In this document: positions 55,949 through 64,000 of the stretch, one piece after another
Layout of the letters: every line of letters starts with the position of its first letter
Position numbering within the stretch: the stretch's first letter is position 1
Source of the DNA: Flagellimonas aurea
GTDB taxonomy: Bacteria > Bacteroidota > Bacteroidia > Flavobacteriales > Flavobacteriaceae
Direction: 5' to 3'
Assembly: GCF_017313785.1 (NCBI RefSeq)
Contig: NZ_JAFLNL010000008.1
Span: 1-64,000, forward strand
DNA length: 64,000 nucleotides
Translations under genes and position numbers: made by a program
Notes under the pieces: model-generated
Database searches by the model: none
Told to the model about the DNA's origin: nothing
What the model saw: the letters and a program-made list of their open reading frames with translations, nothing else

Positions 55949-56725
55949 CTATGCTTTAGGTCTAAGAACCACCTTAAATTCAGACGAACCCTTCAACTTT
56001 TGAAAGCCTTGATGCAAATTGGACTGTTCCACGGCATAGGGATAAAAAGTAATCGGTTCAATACACACCATGTTCCGCACCTCCGTCCAGCACATAAAAT
56101 TGCCAAAACCTTCGGTTTCTATAGTGATTTCCTTCTCATCTTTTAGTGTAATGGAAGTACAATTGGCTACTTGTAACGCTCGGCTGCCAACGGCCAATAC
56201 CTCATCCAACGAAATCTCTTTGCCCTTTGCCAAAATTACAGGCGATTTTGAATGTAATTTAAATGCAGGATGGTACCCCAACATAAACGGCATCCCTTCT
56301 TCTCCCGAAACTTTAAAATGAATTTCAAGGCCATCGTCCATCAATAAAAAGGATTTCTCAAACCTAAAATCATACGGCCAAGACAAGGCTTCCTCTGTGG
56401 ATTTTTCAGGAAATTTGGAATTGGAAACCTCCGTCCCCGCTGCATATTCCTTAAAAAAAACAGCAGATGTTCCTGTTTGGTGCTCCAAGTCGTAATCTAT
56501 TTGGCGTAAAAGCCCATGCTGATCTTGAATCGCTTCGCCTTTTGGTGTTTTTACCCGAAAATCGGCCTCGTTAACGGGACCGATGATGGGAAACATTTCC
56601 GTATCCGCACTACCCCATCCAGGGCTCCCCTTTTGGTGGATAAATTGGTGTCCGTTTACTTCATAGCCCACCAATTCTCCTTTATCAATCTTTACGAAAG
56701 TGTTATTTGTGCTAAGTGTAACCAT
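55949..56725 (-). CDS. Aldose 1-epimerase family protein (cytosolic)
   Basis: The 258 residues have no signal peptide and fit the galactose-mutarotase-like fold of the COG2017 type: FIHQKGSPGWGSADTEMFPI, DQHGLLRQIDY, MPFMLGYHPAFKLHSK, and a late MVCIEPITFYPYA. It probably acts on a hexose, possibly phosphorylated. His residues of the classical GalM active site are only partly recognisable, so the activity is unproven. Its ATG overlaps the M20 peptidase stop (TAATG), so the two are translationally coupled. Confidence 0.85.
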   Translation of the reverse strand: MVTLSTNNTFVKIDKGELVGYEVNGHQFIHQKGSPGWGSADTEMFPIIGPVNEADFRVKTPKGEAIQDQHGLLRQIDYDLEHQTGTSAVFFKEYAAGTEVSNSKFPEKSTEEALSWPYDFRFEKSFLLMDDGLEIHFKVSGEEGMPFMLGYHPAFKLHSKSPVILAKGKEISLDEVLAVGSRALQVANCTSITLKDEKEITIETEGFGNFMCWTEVRNMVCIEPITFYPYAVEQSNLHQGFQKLKGSSEFKVVLRPKA

Positions 56726-58023
56726 TATTTGGTGTTTATCAATCGGTAGATGAGAATAGCTGTACGTTTGGTCAAGGCTTCAATAGTGTTCAGGTTAACG
56801 GTTTCTTGAGGGGTATGCGCATTGTTGCCCATGGTTCCCAGTCCGTCCAGTCCATCCACATATTCGGCAACAAACGAAACATCGGCCGCTCCCCTTCTCC
56901 CTGGGTCGTAGGCCAAGACTTCGCCTTGTTTTAAATCTAAACTCACCTCGTTCAGGGTTTCGAGCAAGGCAAGATTGCCTTCCGTGGGCTGCATGGCAGG
57001 ATAACTATCCGTAAAACTGATGCTGGCCGAGGTTTTCGGTAGGTTATTGGCAACGATTTCCCTCATTTTTTCCCTGGCACGCTCCTTTTGCTCTTCGGAA
57101 ATAAATCGAAGCCCTCCTTTTACCACGGCTTTTTGCGCGACCACATTGGTTTTTCCAAAGGCATCTCCCTTGCTGGTCAATTCATCAAAATTAACAAAGG
57201 TTCCTCCAAGCAAAACACCAGGGTTAAAAGTCAATAGGTCTTCACCCTTGACATCAGTATAAAATTGATGAAGTATTCGAGACATTTCAAAAATGGCGCC
57301 AGCACCTGTGCCTTCACTAAAAACACCAGAGGAATGGGCTCGTTTTCCCTCCACCTCAACCGCCCAACCAGAAGCACCTCTTCTGGCCACTGTAGCATAA
57401 TTAAAACCTGTGGAGGTTTCAAAACCAAGAGCAATATCGCTGCGTTTCGCTGCATCGATCAGATCTTTTCGACTTATGGACAAAGGTTTGCCCGTACTTT
57501 CCTCATCCCCTGTAAATGCCACAACGATCTGTGCATTCTCCAACAGTCCGTTTTCGGAAAGTGCCTTTAAGGCATACAGTACAATTACATCACCACCTTT
57601 CATATCGTTGCCGCCTGGGGCGTGGGCCATACTATCGTTGACCATTTCAAAAGTCTGGAATGGGCTATCTTCTTCAAATACGGTGTCCAAATGCCCGATC
57701 AGCAACAGCTTTTTTCCTTTGGTTCCCGTGGTTTCGGCAAAAAGGTGTCCTGCACGGTTCATTTCTGCGGGCATTTCTATCCATTTGGTCTCAAAACCTA
57801 TATTGTCAAAGGCGTCCTTAAAAACCATGCCCACTTTTTTCACACCTTCGGCATTGAGCGTACCACTGTTAATGTTCACTACCTTTTCCAAAAAATCTAT
57901 GGCTTCGGAATTGTTCTTTTCTATGGTAGAGACAATCTTTTTTTCTGTTCGGGAAAGTTTTTGGGCAGAAACAGAAGCAACAAAAAGCAGTGCAATAAGG
58001 GTCGAGGTATATTGAATTTTCAT
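56725..58023 (-). CDS. M20 family zinc peptidase (carboxypeptidase G2-like)
   Basis: The 432-residue secreted protein (MKIQYTSTLIALLFVASVSAQ) has the M20 metal site: His in LLIGHLDTVFEED, Asp in PGGNDMKGGD, Glu pair in FTGDEESTGKP, and a late His in GNNAHTPQETV. The lid/dimerisation domain lies between residues ~200 and 315. It likely removes C-terminal amino acids, such as glutamate, from peptides or conjugates in the periplasm. It is the middle of a three-gene leftward group with the permease (65-bp gap) and epimerase-like gene (overlap). Confidence 0.92.
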   Translation of the reverse strand: MKIQYTSTLIALLFVASVSAQKLSRTEKKIVSTIEKNNSEAIDFLEKVVNINSGTLNAEGVKKVGMVFKDAFDNIGFETKWIEMPAEMNRAGHLFAETTGTKGKKLLLIGHLDTVFEEDSPFQTFEMVNDSMAHAPGGNDMKGGDVIVLYALKALSENGLLENAQIVVAFTGDEESTGKPLSISRKDLIDAAKRSDIALGFETSTGFNYATVARRGASGWAVEVEGKRAHSSGVFSEGTGAGAIFEMSRILHQFYTDVKGEDLLTFNPGVLLGGTFVNFDELTSKGDAFGKTNVVAQKAVVKGGLRFISEEQKERAREKMREIVANNLPKTSASISFTDSYPAMQPTEGNLALLETLNEVSLDLKQGEVLAYDPGRRGAADVSFVAEYVDGLDGLGTMGNNAHTPQETVNLNTIEALTKRTAILIYRLINTK

Positions 58024-58088
58024 GGTGGGTTATTTTGATGGACAAGTTATCAATTTAGAATGATAAACACCAAGTCGGGCAACATCTT

Positions 58089-59330
58089 CTACTCGAACTG
58101 GATGGCCTTTACGGGTGTAATCCTTGTGATGATGTACGATGGAATCAAAAGCATCAACAAACAAAGCAGCATCACCCCAACATTCAGCAATAGCACAGTG
58201 GGCGCATCCATATGGACTGGGATATAATCAATATAGTATTCCTCGGGATTCGGGAACTTGAACATTCGGAATTTGTTCTGAAGGAAAATGACCCCAAGAC
58301 CGATCAGGTTGCCCCAAAATAGTCCGATGGCGATCAAATAGGCGGCATTGTACAAAAACACTTTTCGTATGCTCCAATTGGCAGACCCCAACGCTTTCAA
58401 AATCCCGATCATTTGGGTGCGTTCCAAAATAAGGACCAGCAAGGCGGTGATCATATTGATGCCGCCAACAATGATCATAATGCCAATGATCAGGGCAATA
58501 TTAAAATCAAACAGTCCGATCCATTCAAAAATGCGAAAGTATTTGCTTTTGATGTTTTGGGTATCTAAAACAGAGAGTGTATTGTTGTAAATCTCGTTCG
58601 TCTTTTCATCGATCTGATCAAAATCATCCAAAAACACCTCAAAATTCCCAATTTCATCTTCTTCCCAACGGTTCATCAATTGAATATGACGAATGTCCAC
58701 AAAAACGTAGGTTTCATCAAATTCTTCAAAACCGCTGTCATAAATACCAACGATTTCGAACCTACGATTGTTCGGTGGTTTGGACGCATCCCCATCACGA
58801 AGAAAGAATGAAAAGAAGCTATCGCCAACTTTCAACTGCAACCTATTGGCCATTAAACTGGATATGAGCACCTCTTCATTGAGATCTCCGCTATAATATG
58901 GCAATCGACCGTCGACCAAATATTCCTCAAATGTGTTCCAGTCGTAGTCGGAGCCCACGCCCTTGGCCAACATTCCTTCGAACGTATCGGCAGTTCGGAT
59001 AATTCCACCTTTGGTGGCCACCGCTTGCACATGCCTTACACCTGACACGTTTTTGAATTCGGGATAAAAATCCTGATCAATCGAAACTGGCGTGAGGGAA
59101 ACCTCGGAATTGTTATTGTCGAAACTGGAGATCTGGATATGCCCGTTAAAGGCGGCAACCTTTTCGCGAATCTTGTTTTTAAGACCAATGCCCGTAGCAA
59201 TGGCAATGAGCATCATCACCACCCCGATCGCAATGGCGGCGATGGCGATTTTTATTATCGGGGCGGAAATACTAATTTTATGTTCCTTCCCTGTAACAAG
59301 GCGTTTGGCAATAAATAATTCTAAATTCAA
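58089..59330 (-). CDS. FtsX/LolC-type ABC transporter permease
   Basis: The start is TTG 59330 (MNLELFIAKRLVTGKEHKIS), which keeps the family N-terminus; no ATG is available. In 413 residues there is one N-terminal membrane span (~27-48), a large MacB-like periplasmic domain (~50-265), and three C-terminal spans (IALIIGIMIIVGGINMITAL and following). It is typical of lipoprotein-releasing or MacB-like exporters. No ATPase gene lies next to it. Its start codon is three bases from that of the divergent NamZ-like gene. Confidence 0.9.
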   Translation of the reverse strand: MNLELFIAKRLVTGKEHKISISAPIIKIAIAAIAIGVVMMLIAIATGIGLKNKIREKVAAFNGHIQISSFDNNNSEVSLTPVSIDQDFYPEFKNVSGVRHVQAVATKGGIIRTADTFEGMLAKGVGSDYDWNTFEEYLVDGRLPYYSGDLNEEVLISSLMANRLQLKVGDSFFSFFLRDGDASKPPNNRRFEIVGIYDSGFEEFDETYVFVDIRHIQLMNRWEEDEIGNFEVFLDDFDQIDEKTNEIYNNTLSVLDTQNIKSKYFRIFEWIGLFDFNIALIIGIMIIVGGINMITALLVLILERTQMIGILKALGSANWSIRKVFLYNAAYLIAIGLFWGNLIGLGVIFLQNKFRMFKFPNPEEYYIDYIPVHMDAPTVLLLNVGVMLLCLLMLLIPSYIITRITPVKAIQFE

Positions 59331-59333
59331 CGA

Positions 59334-60557
59334 ATGCCCATTTTATATAGATTCAAAAGTACAGTTTTATTGTTGTTTTTGATAGGTTCCTCGTGCAAGG
59401 GACAACAAAAAGAAGCAGTTTCGGCCCCTGAACCCGCAACGGAAGCACAAGCTCCCATAAAAGTGGCGGCAAACCGAACCGAGGTCTATCTCCCGCTTTT
59501 ACAAGGAAAAAAAGTAGGTGTGGTCGCCAATCCCACGAGCGTTGTTTTTAATGATAACGGATACACCCATTTGGTGGATTCCTTGCTTTCATCGGAAGTT
59601 GATGTACTAAAAGTTTTTGCCCCTGAGCACGGATTTCGGGGCACGGCAGATGCAGGGGAACACGTAAAGGATGGTGTGGATACCCAAACGGGATTGCCCA
59701 TTATTTCGCTTTATGGAAAAAACAGGAAACCATCAAAAGAACAACTGAGCGACTTGGATGTGGTTGTTTTTGATATTCAAGATGTGGGCGTGCGGTTCTA
59801 CACGTTTATTGCTTCCCTGCAATTGGTGATGGAAGCCTGTGCCGAAAATGACGTTCCCATCATTGTTTTGGACCGCCCCAACCCCAACGGACATTATGTG
59901 GACGGCCCCACCATGATGGAGGAACACACCAGCTATTTGGGTCTGAACACGATTCCTCTGGTGTATGGGATGACGATGGGCGAATACGCAAAAATGCTGA
60001 ATGGCGAAGGATGGCTGGAAAATGGCAGCAAAGCCGATTTGACCGTGATTGAACTGGAGAACTACACCCACGAGTCGGAATACCACTTGCCCATACGGCC
60101 CTCACCGAACTTACCCAACGATACTTCGATTACTTTGTATCCCAGTTTGGGATTGTTTGAGGGCACCAACGTCAACGCGGGCCGTGGGACGGAATTCCAG
60201 TTTCAGCGCTACGGCGCATCGTTTATGGACAGTACTGCCTACGAATTTAGTTATGTGCCCGAACCAAATTTCGGCTCCAAATACCCCAAAGAGGAAGGCA
60301 AAACCTGTTATGGCCGTGACCTGTCCGATACGCCAAGGATGAACGAGATGACCATGCAATGGATCATTGATGCCTACAGCAACACCTTGGACAAGTCCAA
60401 ATTCTTTTTGACCGACGGTTTTACCAAACACGCGGGCACTCCCCTGCTGCAAAAACAGATTGAGCAAGGACTCTCCAACGAAGAAATCAAGGCCACTTGG
60501 CAAGAGGATTTGGAAGGCTTCAAAAAAATTAGGGCGAAGTATTTAATCTATGATTGA
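59334..60557 (+). CDS. DUF1343 exo-beta-N-acetylmuramidase (NamZ-like) lipoprotein
   Basis: The 407 residues start with a lipoprotein signal (MPILYRFKSTVLLLFLIGSSCKG). The DUF1343 domain includes GKKVGVVANPTSVV, FAPEHGFRGTADAGEHV, LDVVVFDIQDVGVRFYT, and IIVLDRPNPNGHYVDGP. Characterised members (NamZ of Bacillus and Tannerella) release MurNAc from peptidoglycan fragments. It probably recycles or scavenges murein in the periplasm. Length is typical. Confidence 0.93.
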   Translation: MPILYRFKSTVLLLFLIGSSCKGQQKEAVSAPEPATEAQAPIKVAANRTEVYLPLLQGKKVGVVANPTSVVFNDNGYTHLVDSLLSSEVDVLKVFAPEHGFRGTADAGEHVKDGVDTQTGLPIISLYGKNRKPSKEQLSDLDVVVFDIQDVGVRFYTFIASLQLVMEACAENDVPIIVLDRPNPNGHYVDGPTMMEEHTSYLGLNTIPLVYGMTMGEYAKMLNGEGWLENGSKADLTVIELENYTHESEYHLPIRPSPNLPNDTSITLYPSLGLFEGTNVNAGRGTEFQFQRYGASFMDSTAYEFSYVPEPNFGSKYPKEEGKTCYGRDLSDTPRMNEMTMQWIIDAYSNTLDKSKFFLTDGFTKHAGTPLLQKQIEQGLSNEEIKATWQEDLEGFKKIRAKYLIYD

Positions 60558-60599
60558 TTTGTTGGGTGATTTTGTTATTCGTTATTTGTTGATGGTTAA

Positions 60600-60945
<346 letters not shown>

Positions 60946-60985
60946 AAAAAGAAAAAACCGGAAAAGCACTTGGCCCTCCCGGTCT
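60946..60985 (-). terminator. Candidate terminator after the BspA-like lipoprotein gene
   Basis: Minus-strand AAAGACCGG and CCGGTTTTTT pair across a longer interrupted loop, followed by a T-rich tract. It lies about 40 bp past the lipoprotein stop. Confidence 0.5.
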
Positions 60986-61025
60986 TTTGTCTATTTAATT
61001 TGAAATATTAAGTTCTTCACTAAAA

Positions 61026-62378
61026 TCAATTACATTGAGCTGCATAATCAAGTATGCCAGTAAAGGTCCATCCGTAATCATTGGTGAAGGCCAGTATAGT
61101 ATTCCAAACCTCTGGACCACATGCAGGTAGATTATCGACACCTATACTTAAACCATAGGGACCACTATTATCACCTACAAAGTTGTACCACCCAATTATG
61201 GTGGCATTTACATTTTCCTTGGACATACCACTATTATCGAACATATATTCCATATCAGTAACTTTGGAGGTATCCCAACCATTGATATCACCATTAAAAG
61301 AAGTGGCCTGGAAGAACATTCCCTCTAGGCTTGTTCCATTGGAAAGGTCAGGGCTATCTGTAGCATTGTAGACCATGTTTTCACTATTTGCAAAAGCATA
61401 CGAAAGCTCCTGCCATATAATACTGCCCCATTGCTCAATGCTCATCAGCTTAAGCCCATCTGCATTATTATACAAATGGAAAGCCGGGAAAGTGCCTTGT
61501 ATGGCGACAATGTATATACCTGCAGTAGCGTAGTCATGTCCTACTTTTTTATCTTCAGGGACTATTTGAATAGTTTCAATAGTGCCATCACCCCAGTCTA
61601 TGGTGAAGTCATATTCATAACTATCCCATAAATTAAATGATATCCCTTCCCCATCAGCTTCCGTTTTCCATGCGGTGACAAAAGAGGCGGGGTCTTCGGC
61701 CATTGTATCAGCCACGTTTTCCACGGTTATGGTAACGGTAGCTTCAACGGTTTCCTCGCCATCGGTAACGCTTACGGTAACGCTGTGCGAGGCCGCTGTT
61801 TCAAAGTCCAAGGTCTTGCCTTCGGCCAGTGTCAACATGCCCGCATCCGAGATAACAAATAGTTCGCTATCGGTAATGCTAAAGGTCAAGGTATCGCCAT
61901 CGGGGTCGGTGGCAACTACCGGGCCAATTTCATCGGCATCGGTAATGTCCTCTGCTGCCGAGAACTCTTGGTCGGCCATTTCGGGGGCTTCGTTTGTCGG
62001 AGCAACGGTTGTTACCTTAATGGTAATCGTAGCACTTGCCGTGTCCTCGCCATCGTCCACCTTAACGGTAATGGCGTGCTGATCTTTTGTGGCCGCATCC
62101 AGTGTTTTACCGCTTGCGAGGCTCAGGTCGCCCGCTGCGGTGATCTCGAACAGGGATTCGGAGTTCGTTACAATGGAGAAGGTCAGTGCGTCATCATCGG
62201 CATCTGTTGCCGTTACCTTACCTATCACCTCGGTATCGGAAATGGTCTCCGCTACAGTAAAGGTCTTTGCGGTTATTACGGGTACGCTGTTCTCGTCCAC
62301 CGATGGGGTTGGACTATCGTCCTTTCCGCAGGACCAGAGCATGGCCACAACAACCACTGAAAAAAGTATCTTTTTCAT
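61026..62378 (-). CDS. Surface lipoprotein with cadherin-like repeats and BspA-type (DUF285) region
   Basis: The 450 residues start with MKKILFSVVVVAMLWSCGKD (lipobox). Two cadherin-like repeats follow (~33-128 and ~134-228) with DATKDQHAITVKVDDGED and FETAASHSVTVSVTDGEE calcium-site-like motifs. A PKD-like strand (DFTIDWGDGTIETIQ, ~258-272) leads into a BspA/DUF285 region (GTSLEGMFFQATSFNGDING, VTDMEYMFDNSGMS). Such proteins are usually surface-exposed and adhesive. The gene is flanked on both sides by the same direct repeats, which makes it a candidate for recombination. It is monocistronic. Confidence 0.88.
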   Translation of the reverse strand: MKKILFSVVVVAMLWSCGKDDSPTPSVDENSVPVITAKTFTVAETISDTEVIGKVTATDADDDALTFSIVTNSESLFEITAAGDLSLASGKTLDAATKDQHAITVKVDDGEDTASATITIKVTTVAPTNEAPEMADQEFSAAEDITDADEIGPVVATDPDGDTLTFSITDSELFVISDAGMLTLAEGKTLDFETAASHSVTVSVTDGEETVEATVTITVENVADTMAEDPASFVTAWKTEADGEGISFNLWDSYEYDFTIDWGDGTIETIQIVPEDKKVGHDYATAGIYIVAIQGTFPAFHLYNNADGLKLMSIEQWGSIIWQELSYAFANSENMVYNATDSPDLSNGTSLEGMFFQATSFNGDINGWDTSKVTDMEYMFDNSGMSKENVNATIIGWYNFVGDNSGPYGLSIGVDNLPACGPEVWNTILAFTNDYGWTFTGILDYAAQCN

Positions 62379-62509
62379 AATTTATGTTTTTTATTGATTA
62401 AATATTCCGGCAAATTCGGGACTTATCGGGAGGTTTTTGACCGCCAATTGACCAATGCCCTGTTTGAGTTGACGGATGATAGGTTTGGGTTGATAGATGT
62501 TTTTTGGGG

Positions 62510-63140
62510 AAAGGGTAAAAGGTTAAGGGATGAGGGTTGAGGGTTTAGAGTTAAGAGTTAAAGGTTAAAAAAAGGATGATTGGATGGTTGTCATTCTAAA
62601 CGGGTCCCTGAGCGTAGCCGAAGGGACATTCTTATTCGATTATTTGATCTTTGGATTTTTGGATGGTTCGATGATCAGTAGTCATCTTGACACTAATTCC
62701 ACTAATTTTCACCAATTGAGGGCCGGACCCTGGGCGGAGTCGAAGGGCAATTCAGATTCTATGGTGTATAGGTAATGGGCAAAAGGTTCTCGACTGCGCT
62801 CGAACTGACAAGCGACGTATGTTCAATGTTAATTGTTAACTGACTCCTGATTAATGTCATTCGCAACTGGACCCTGAGCGGAGTCGAAGGGACATTCTTA
62901 TTCGATTATTCGATTGTTGGATTTTTGGATGGTCAGTAGTCATCTTGACACTAATTCCACTAATTTTCACCAATTGAGGGCCGGACCCTGGGCGGAGTCG
63001 AAGGGCAATTCAGATTCTATGGTGTATAGGTAATGGGCAAAGGGTTCTCGACTGCGCTCGAACTGACAAGCGACGTATGTTCAATGTTAATTGTTAACTG
63101 CCCATTGACTTCTGACTTCTGACCTCTGACATCCGACTTT
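62510..63140. repeat. Repeat-rich intergenic region with two tandem ~258-bp units (copies B and C)
   Basis: After GGTTAAGGG-type runs (62510-62572), two near-identical units lie at ~62606-62842 and ~62868-63100. Each begins CCCTGAGCG-GAG/TAG-CCGAAGGGACATTC or close to it and ends CGACGTATGTTCAATG plus AATTGTTAACTG. Their cores (62676-62812, 62934-63070) match copy A at 60681-60817 with few changes. No gene is seen in 62379-63151. Confidence 0.88.
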
Positions 63141-63151
63141 TTCGAGAAATC

Positions 63152-63982
63152 CTATCCCTCCGTAGTTGGCCTTCGGTATTTATGGAAAGGCTGTTTTAGC
63201 AATCCCTTGATGCTGCTGTTCTCTTTTTCATCGGGAAAGGTATCCACGCCGTACACGATATTCTTGGGGTCCATGGACATATAGGTGCCAAACAAGCGGT
63301 CCCAAATGGAGAAAATGTTTCCGTAGTTGGAATCGGTATAGGGCAATTGATAGTGGTGGTGCACTTTGTGCATATCGGGACTTACGATGAACCAACTGAT
63401 GGCATTGTCCACTTTTCTGGGCAAACGGATATTCGCGTGGTTGAACTGAGAAAACACTACGGACAGACTTTGGTACAGCATAATAATGCCGATGGGCGCC
63501 CCAACAATGACAACTCCCGCCAAAGTAAATGCATACCTGATCAAACTTTCCAAAGGATGGTGGCGGTTCGCCGTAGTGGTATCCACATTGTGATCGGAAT
63601 GGTGCACCAAGTGAACCATCCACAGCGGTTTTACTTTGTGCTCCACCCAATGTGCGGCATAAGCCCCGATAAGGTCCAAGAGCATAACACCGAGAAGCAC
63701 GTATAGCCACAACGGCATTTCGGGCAACCAATTGATGATTCCAAATTGGTTTTCCACCGCCCAATCCGAAGATTTCAGCAACAAAAACGCCAACGGAAAA
63801 TTTACGATTATGGTGGTCAACGTAAAAAAGAAATTGGGAACGGAGTGCCGCCATTTTTTATAGGGCACATTAAAGAGGGGCACGATTCCCTCCAAAATCC
63901 AAAAGAAAGTGATTCCTCCGACCAAAATCAGGCTTCGGTGCCAAGAAGGAATGCTCTCAAAATATGAAATCAACTGCTCCAT
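63152..63982 (-). CDS. Sterol desaturase / fatty acid hydroxylase superfamily membrane protein
   Basis: The 276 residues contain four or more hydrophobic segments and the histidine-cluster motifs of the di-iron hydroxylase family: AAHWVEHKVKP, LVHHSDHNVD with ANRHHP, and DMHKVHHHYQLPYTDSNYGN. The C-terminal IFSIWDRLFGTY is also typical. It should oxidise a lipid or carotenoid-like substrate in the inner membrane using Fe and O2. The substrate is unknown. The start (63982) lies 18 bp from the window end, so its operon context is not visible. Confidence 0.92.
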   Translation of the reverse strand: MEQLISYFESIPSWHRSLILVGGITFFWILEGIVPLFNVPYKKWRHSVPNFFFTLTTIIVNFPLAFLLLKSSDWAVENQFGIINWLPEMPLWLYVLLGVMLLDLIGAYAAHWVEHKVKPLWMVHLVHHSDHNVDTTTANRHHPLESLIRYAFTLAGVVIVGAPIGIIMLYQSLSVVFSQFNHANIRLPRKVDNAISWFIVSPDMHKVHHHYQLPYTDSNYGNIFSIWDRLFGTYMSMDPKNIVYGVDTFPDEKENSSIKGLLKQPFHKYRRPTTEG

Positions 63983-64000
63983 TCCTTCAAATATAGCAAA

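Noticed and set aside
57410..58015. 201-codon serine-rich open frame opposite the M20 peptidase
   Set aside because: It is antisense to the well-supported signal and zinc-site part of the peptidase; composition is that of a reversed coding frame.
63228..63854. 208-codon minus-strand frame inside the hydroxylase gene
   Set aside because: The hydroxylase frame has all the histidine motifs; this frame is rich in Arg, Gly and Cys with no domain.

Overview
The window looks like chromosomal DNA from a Bacteroidota member, most likely a marine flavobacterium of the Flavobacteriaceae (Allomuricauda/Zobellia/Maribacter-like; the genus is a guess). The evidence is two SusC/SusD pairs, an ECF-sigma/FecR cascade, TAnnTTTG-type promoter elements, few Shine-Dalgarno sequences, many lipoprotein signal peptides, and a Nudix-fold AraR regulator. 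No rRNA, tRNA, CRISPR array, phage or insertion sequence was seen.

Region 1 (1-7.3 kb): the 5' part of a GC-rich GMC oxidoreductase gene at the left edge, then a glycan-uptake locus transcribed leftward: ECF sigma factor, FecR anti-sigma, SusC with an STN signalling domain, SusD. Region 2 (7.5-18.1 kb): a lipocalin-like lipoprotein, a DUF6340-like lipoprotein, a DUF1080 protein, thioredoxin, two tandem-domain universal stress proteins, and a complete RND efflux operon (adaptor, pump, TolC). Thioredoxin and the stress proteins share TGAC-N4-GTCA sites about 50 bp before their starts.

Region 3 (18.1-31.5 kb): a leftward arabinose operon: GH51, GH127, GH51, araB, araD, araA, mutarotase, sodium/sugar symporter. 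It diverges from araR, a Nudix-like regulator with a degenerate catalytic box. Region 4 (31.5-43.6 kb): a leftward run of secreted enzymes: DPP-IV-type S9 peptidase, LamG-GH127/GH146 beta-L-arabinofuranosidase, DUF885 metallopeptidase, an unclassified 900-residue putative glycosidase, GH43. Region 5 (43.7-49.5 kb): a complete trans-4-hydroxy-L-proline to 2-oxoglutarate pathway (epimerase, D-hydroxyproline dehydrogenase, DapA-family deaminase, semialdehyde dehydrogenase) with a divergent AraC regulator. Region 6 (49.6-54.2 kb): a second SusC/SusD pair.

Regions 3-6 fit one job: taking apart arabinosylated hydroxyproline-rich glycoproteins (extensin-like or algal cell-wall HRGPs), eating both the L-arabinose and the hydroxyproline. 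A nearly identical box (ATACT-K-ATACTATATTA) lies 38 bp upstream of a -7-like element before both the hydroxyproline operon and the peptidase/glycosidase run. This ties protein and sugar degradation to hydroxyproline catabolism. I regard this coupling as the main discovery candidate.

Region 7 (54.6-64 kb): exonuclease/GIY-YIG fusion, an aldose-epimerase-like protein, M20 peptidase, LolC/FtsX-type permease, NamZ-type muramidase, a cadherin/BspA-like surface lipoprotein flanked by direct repeats, and a sterol desaturase/fatty acid hydroxylase family protein.
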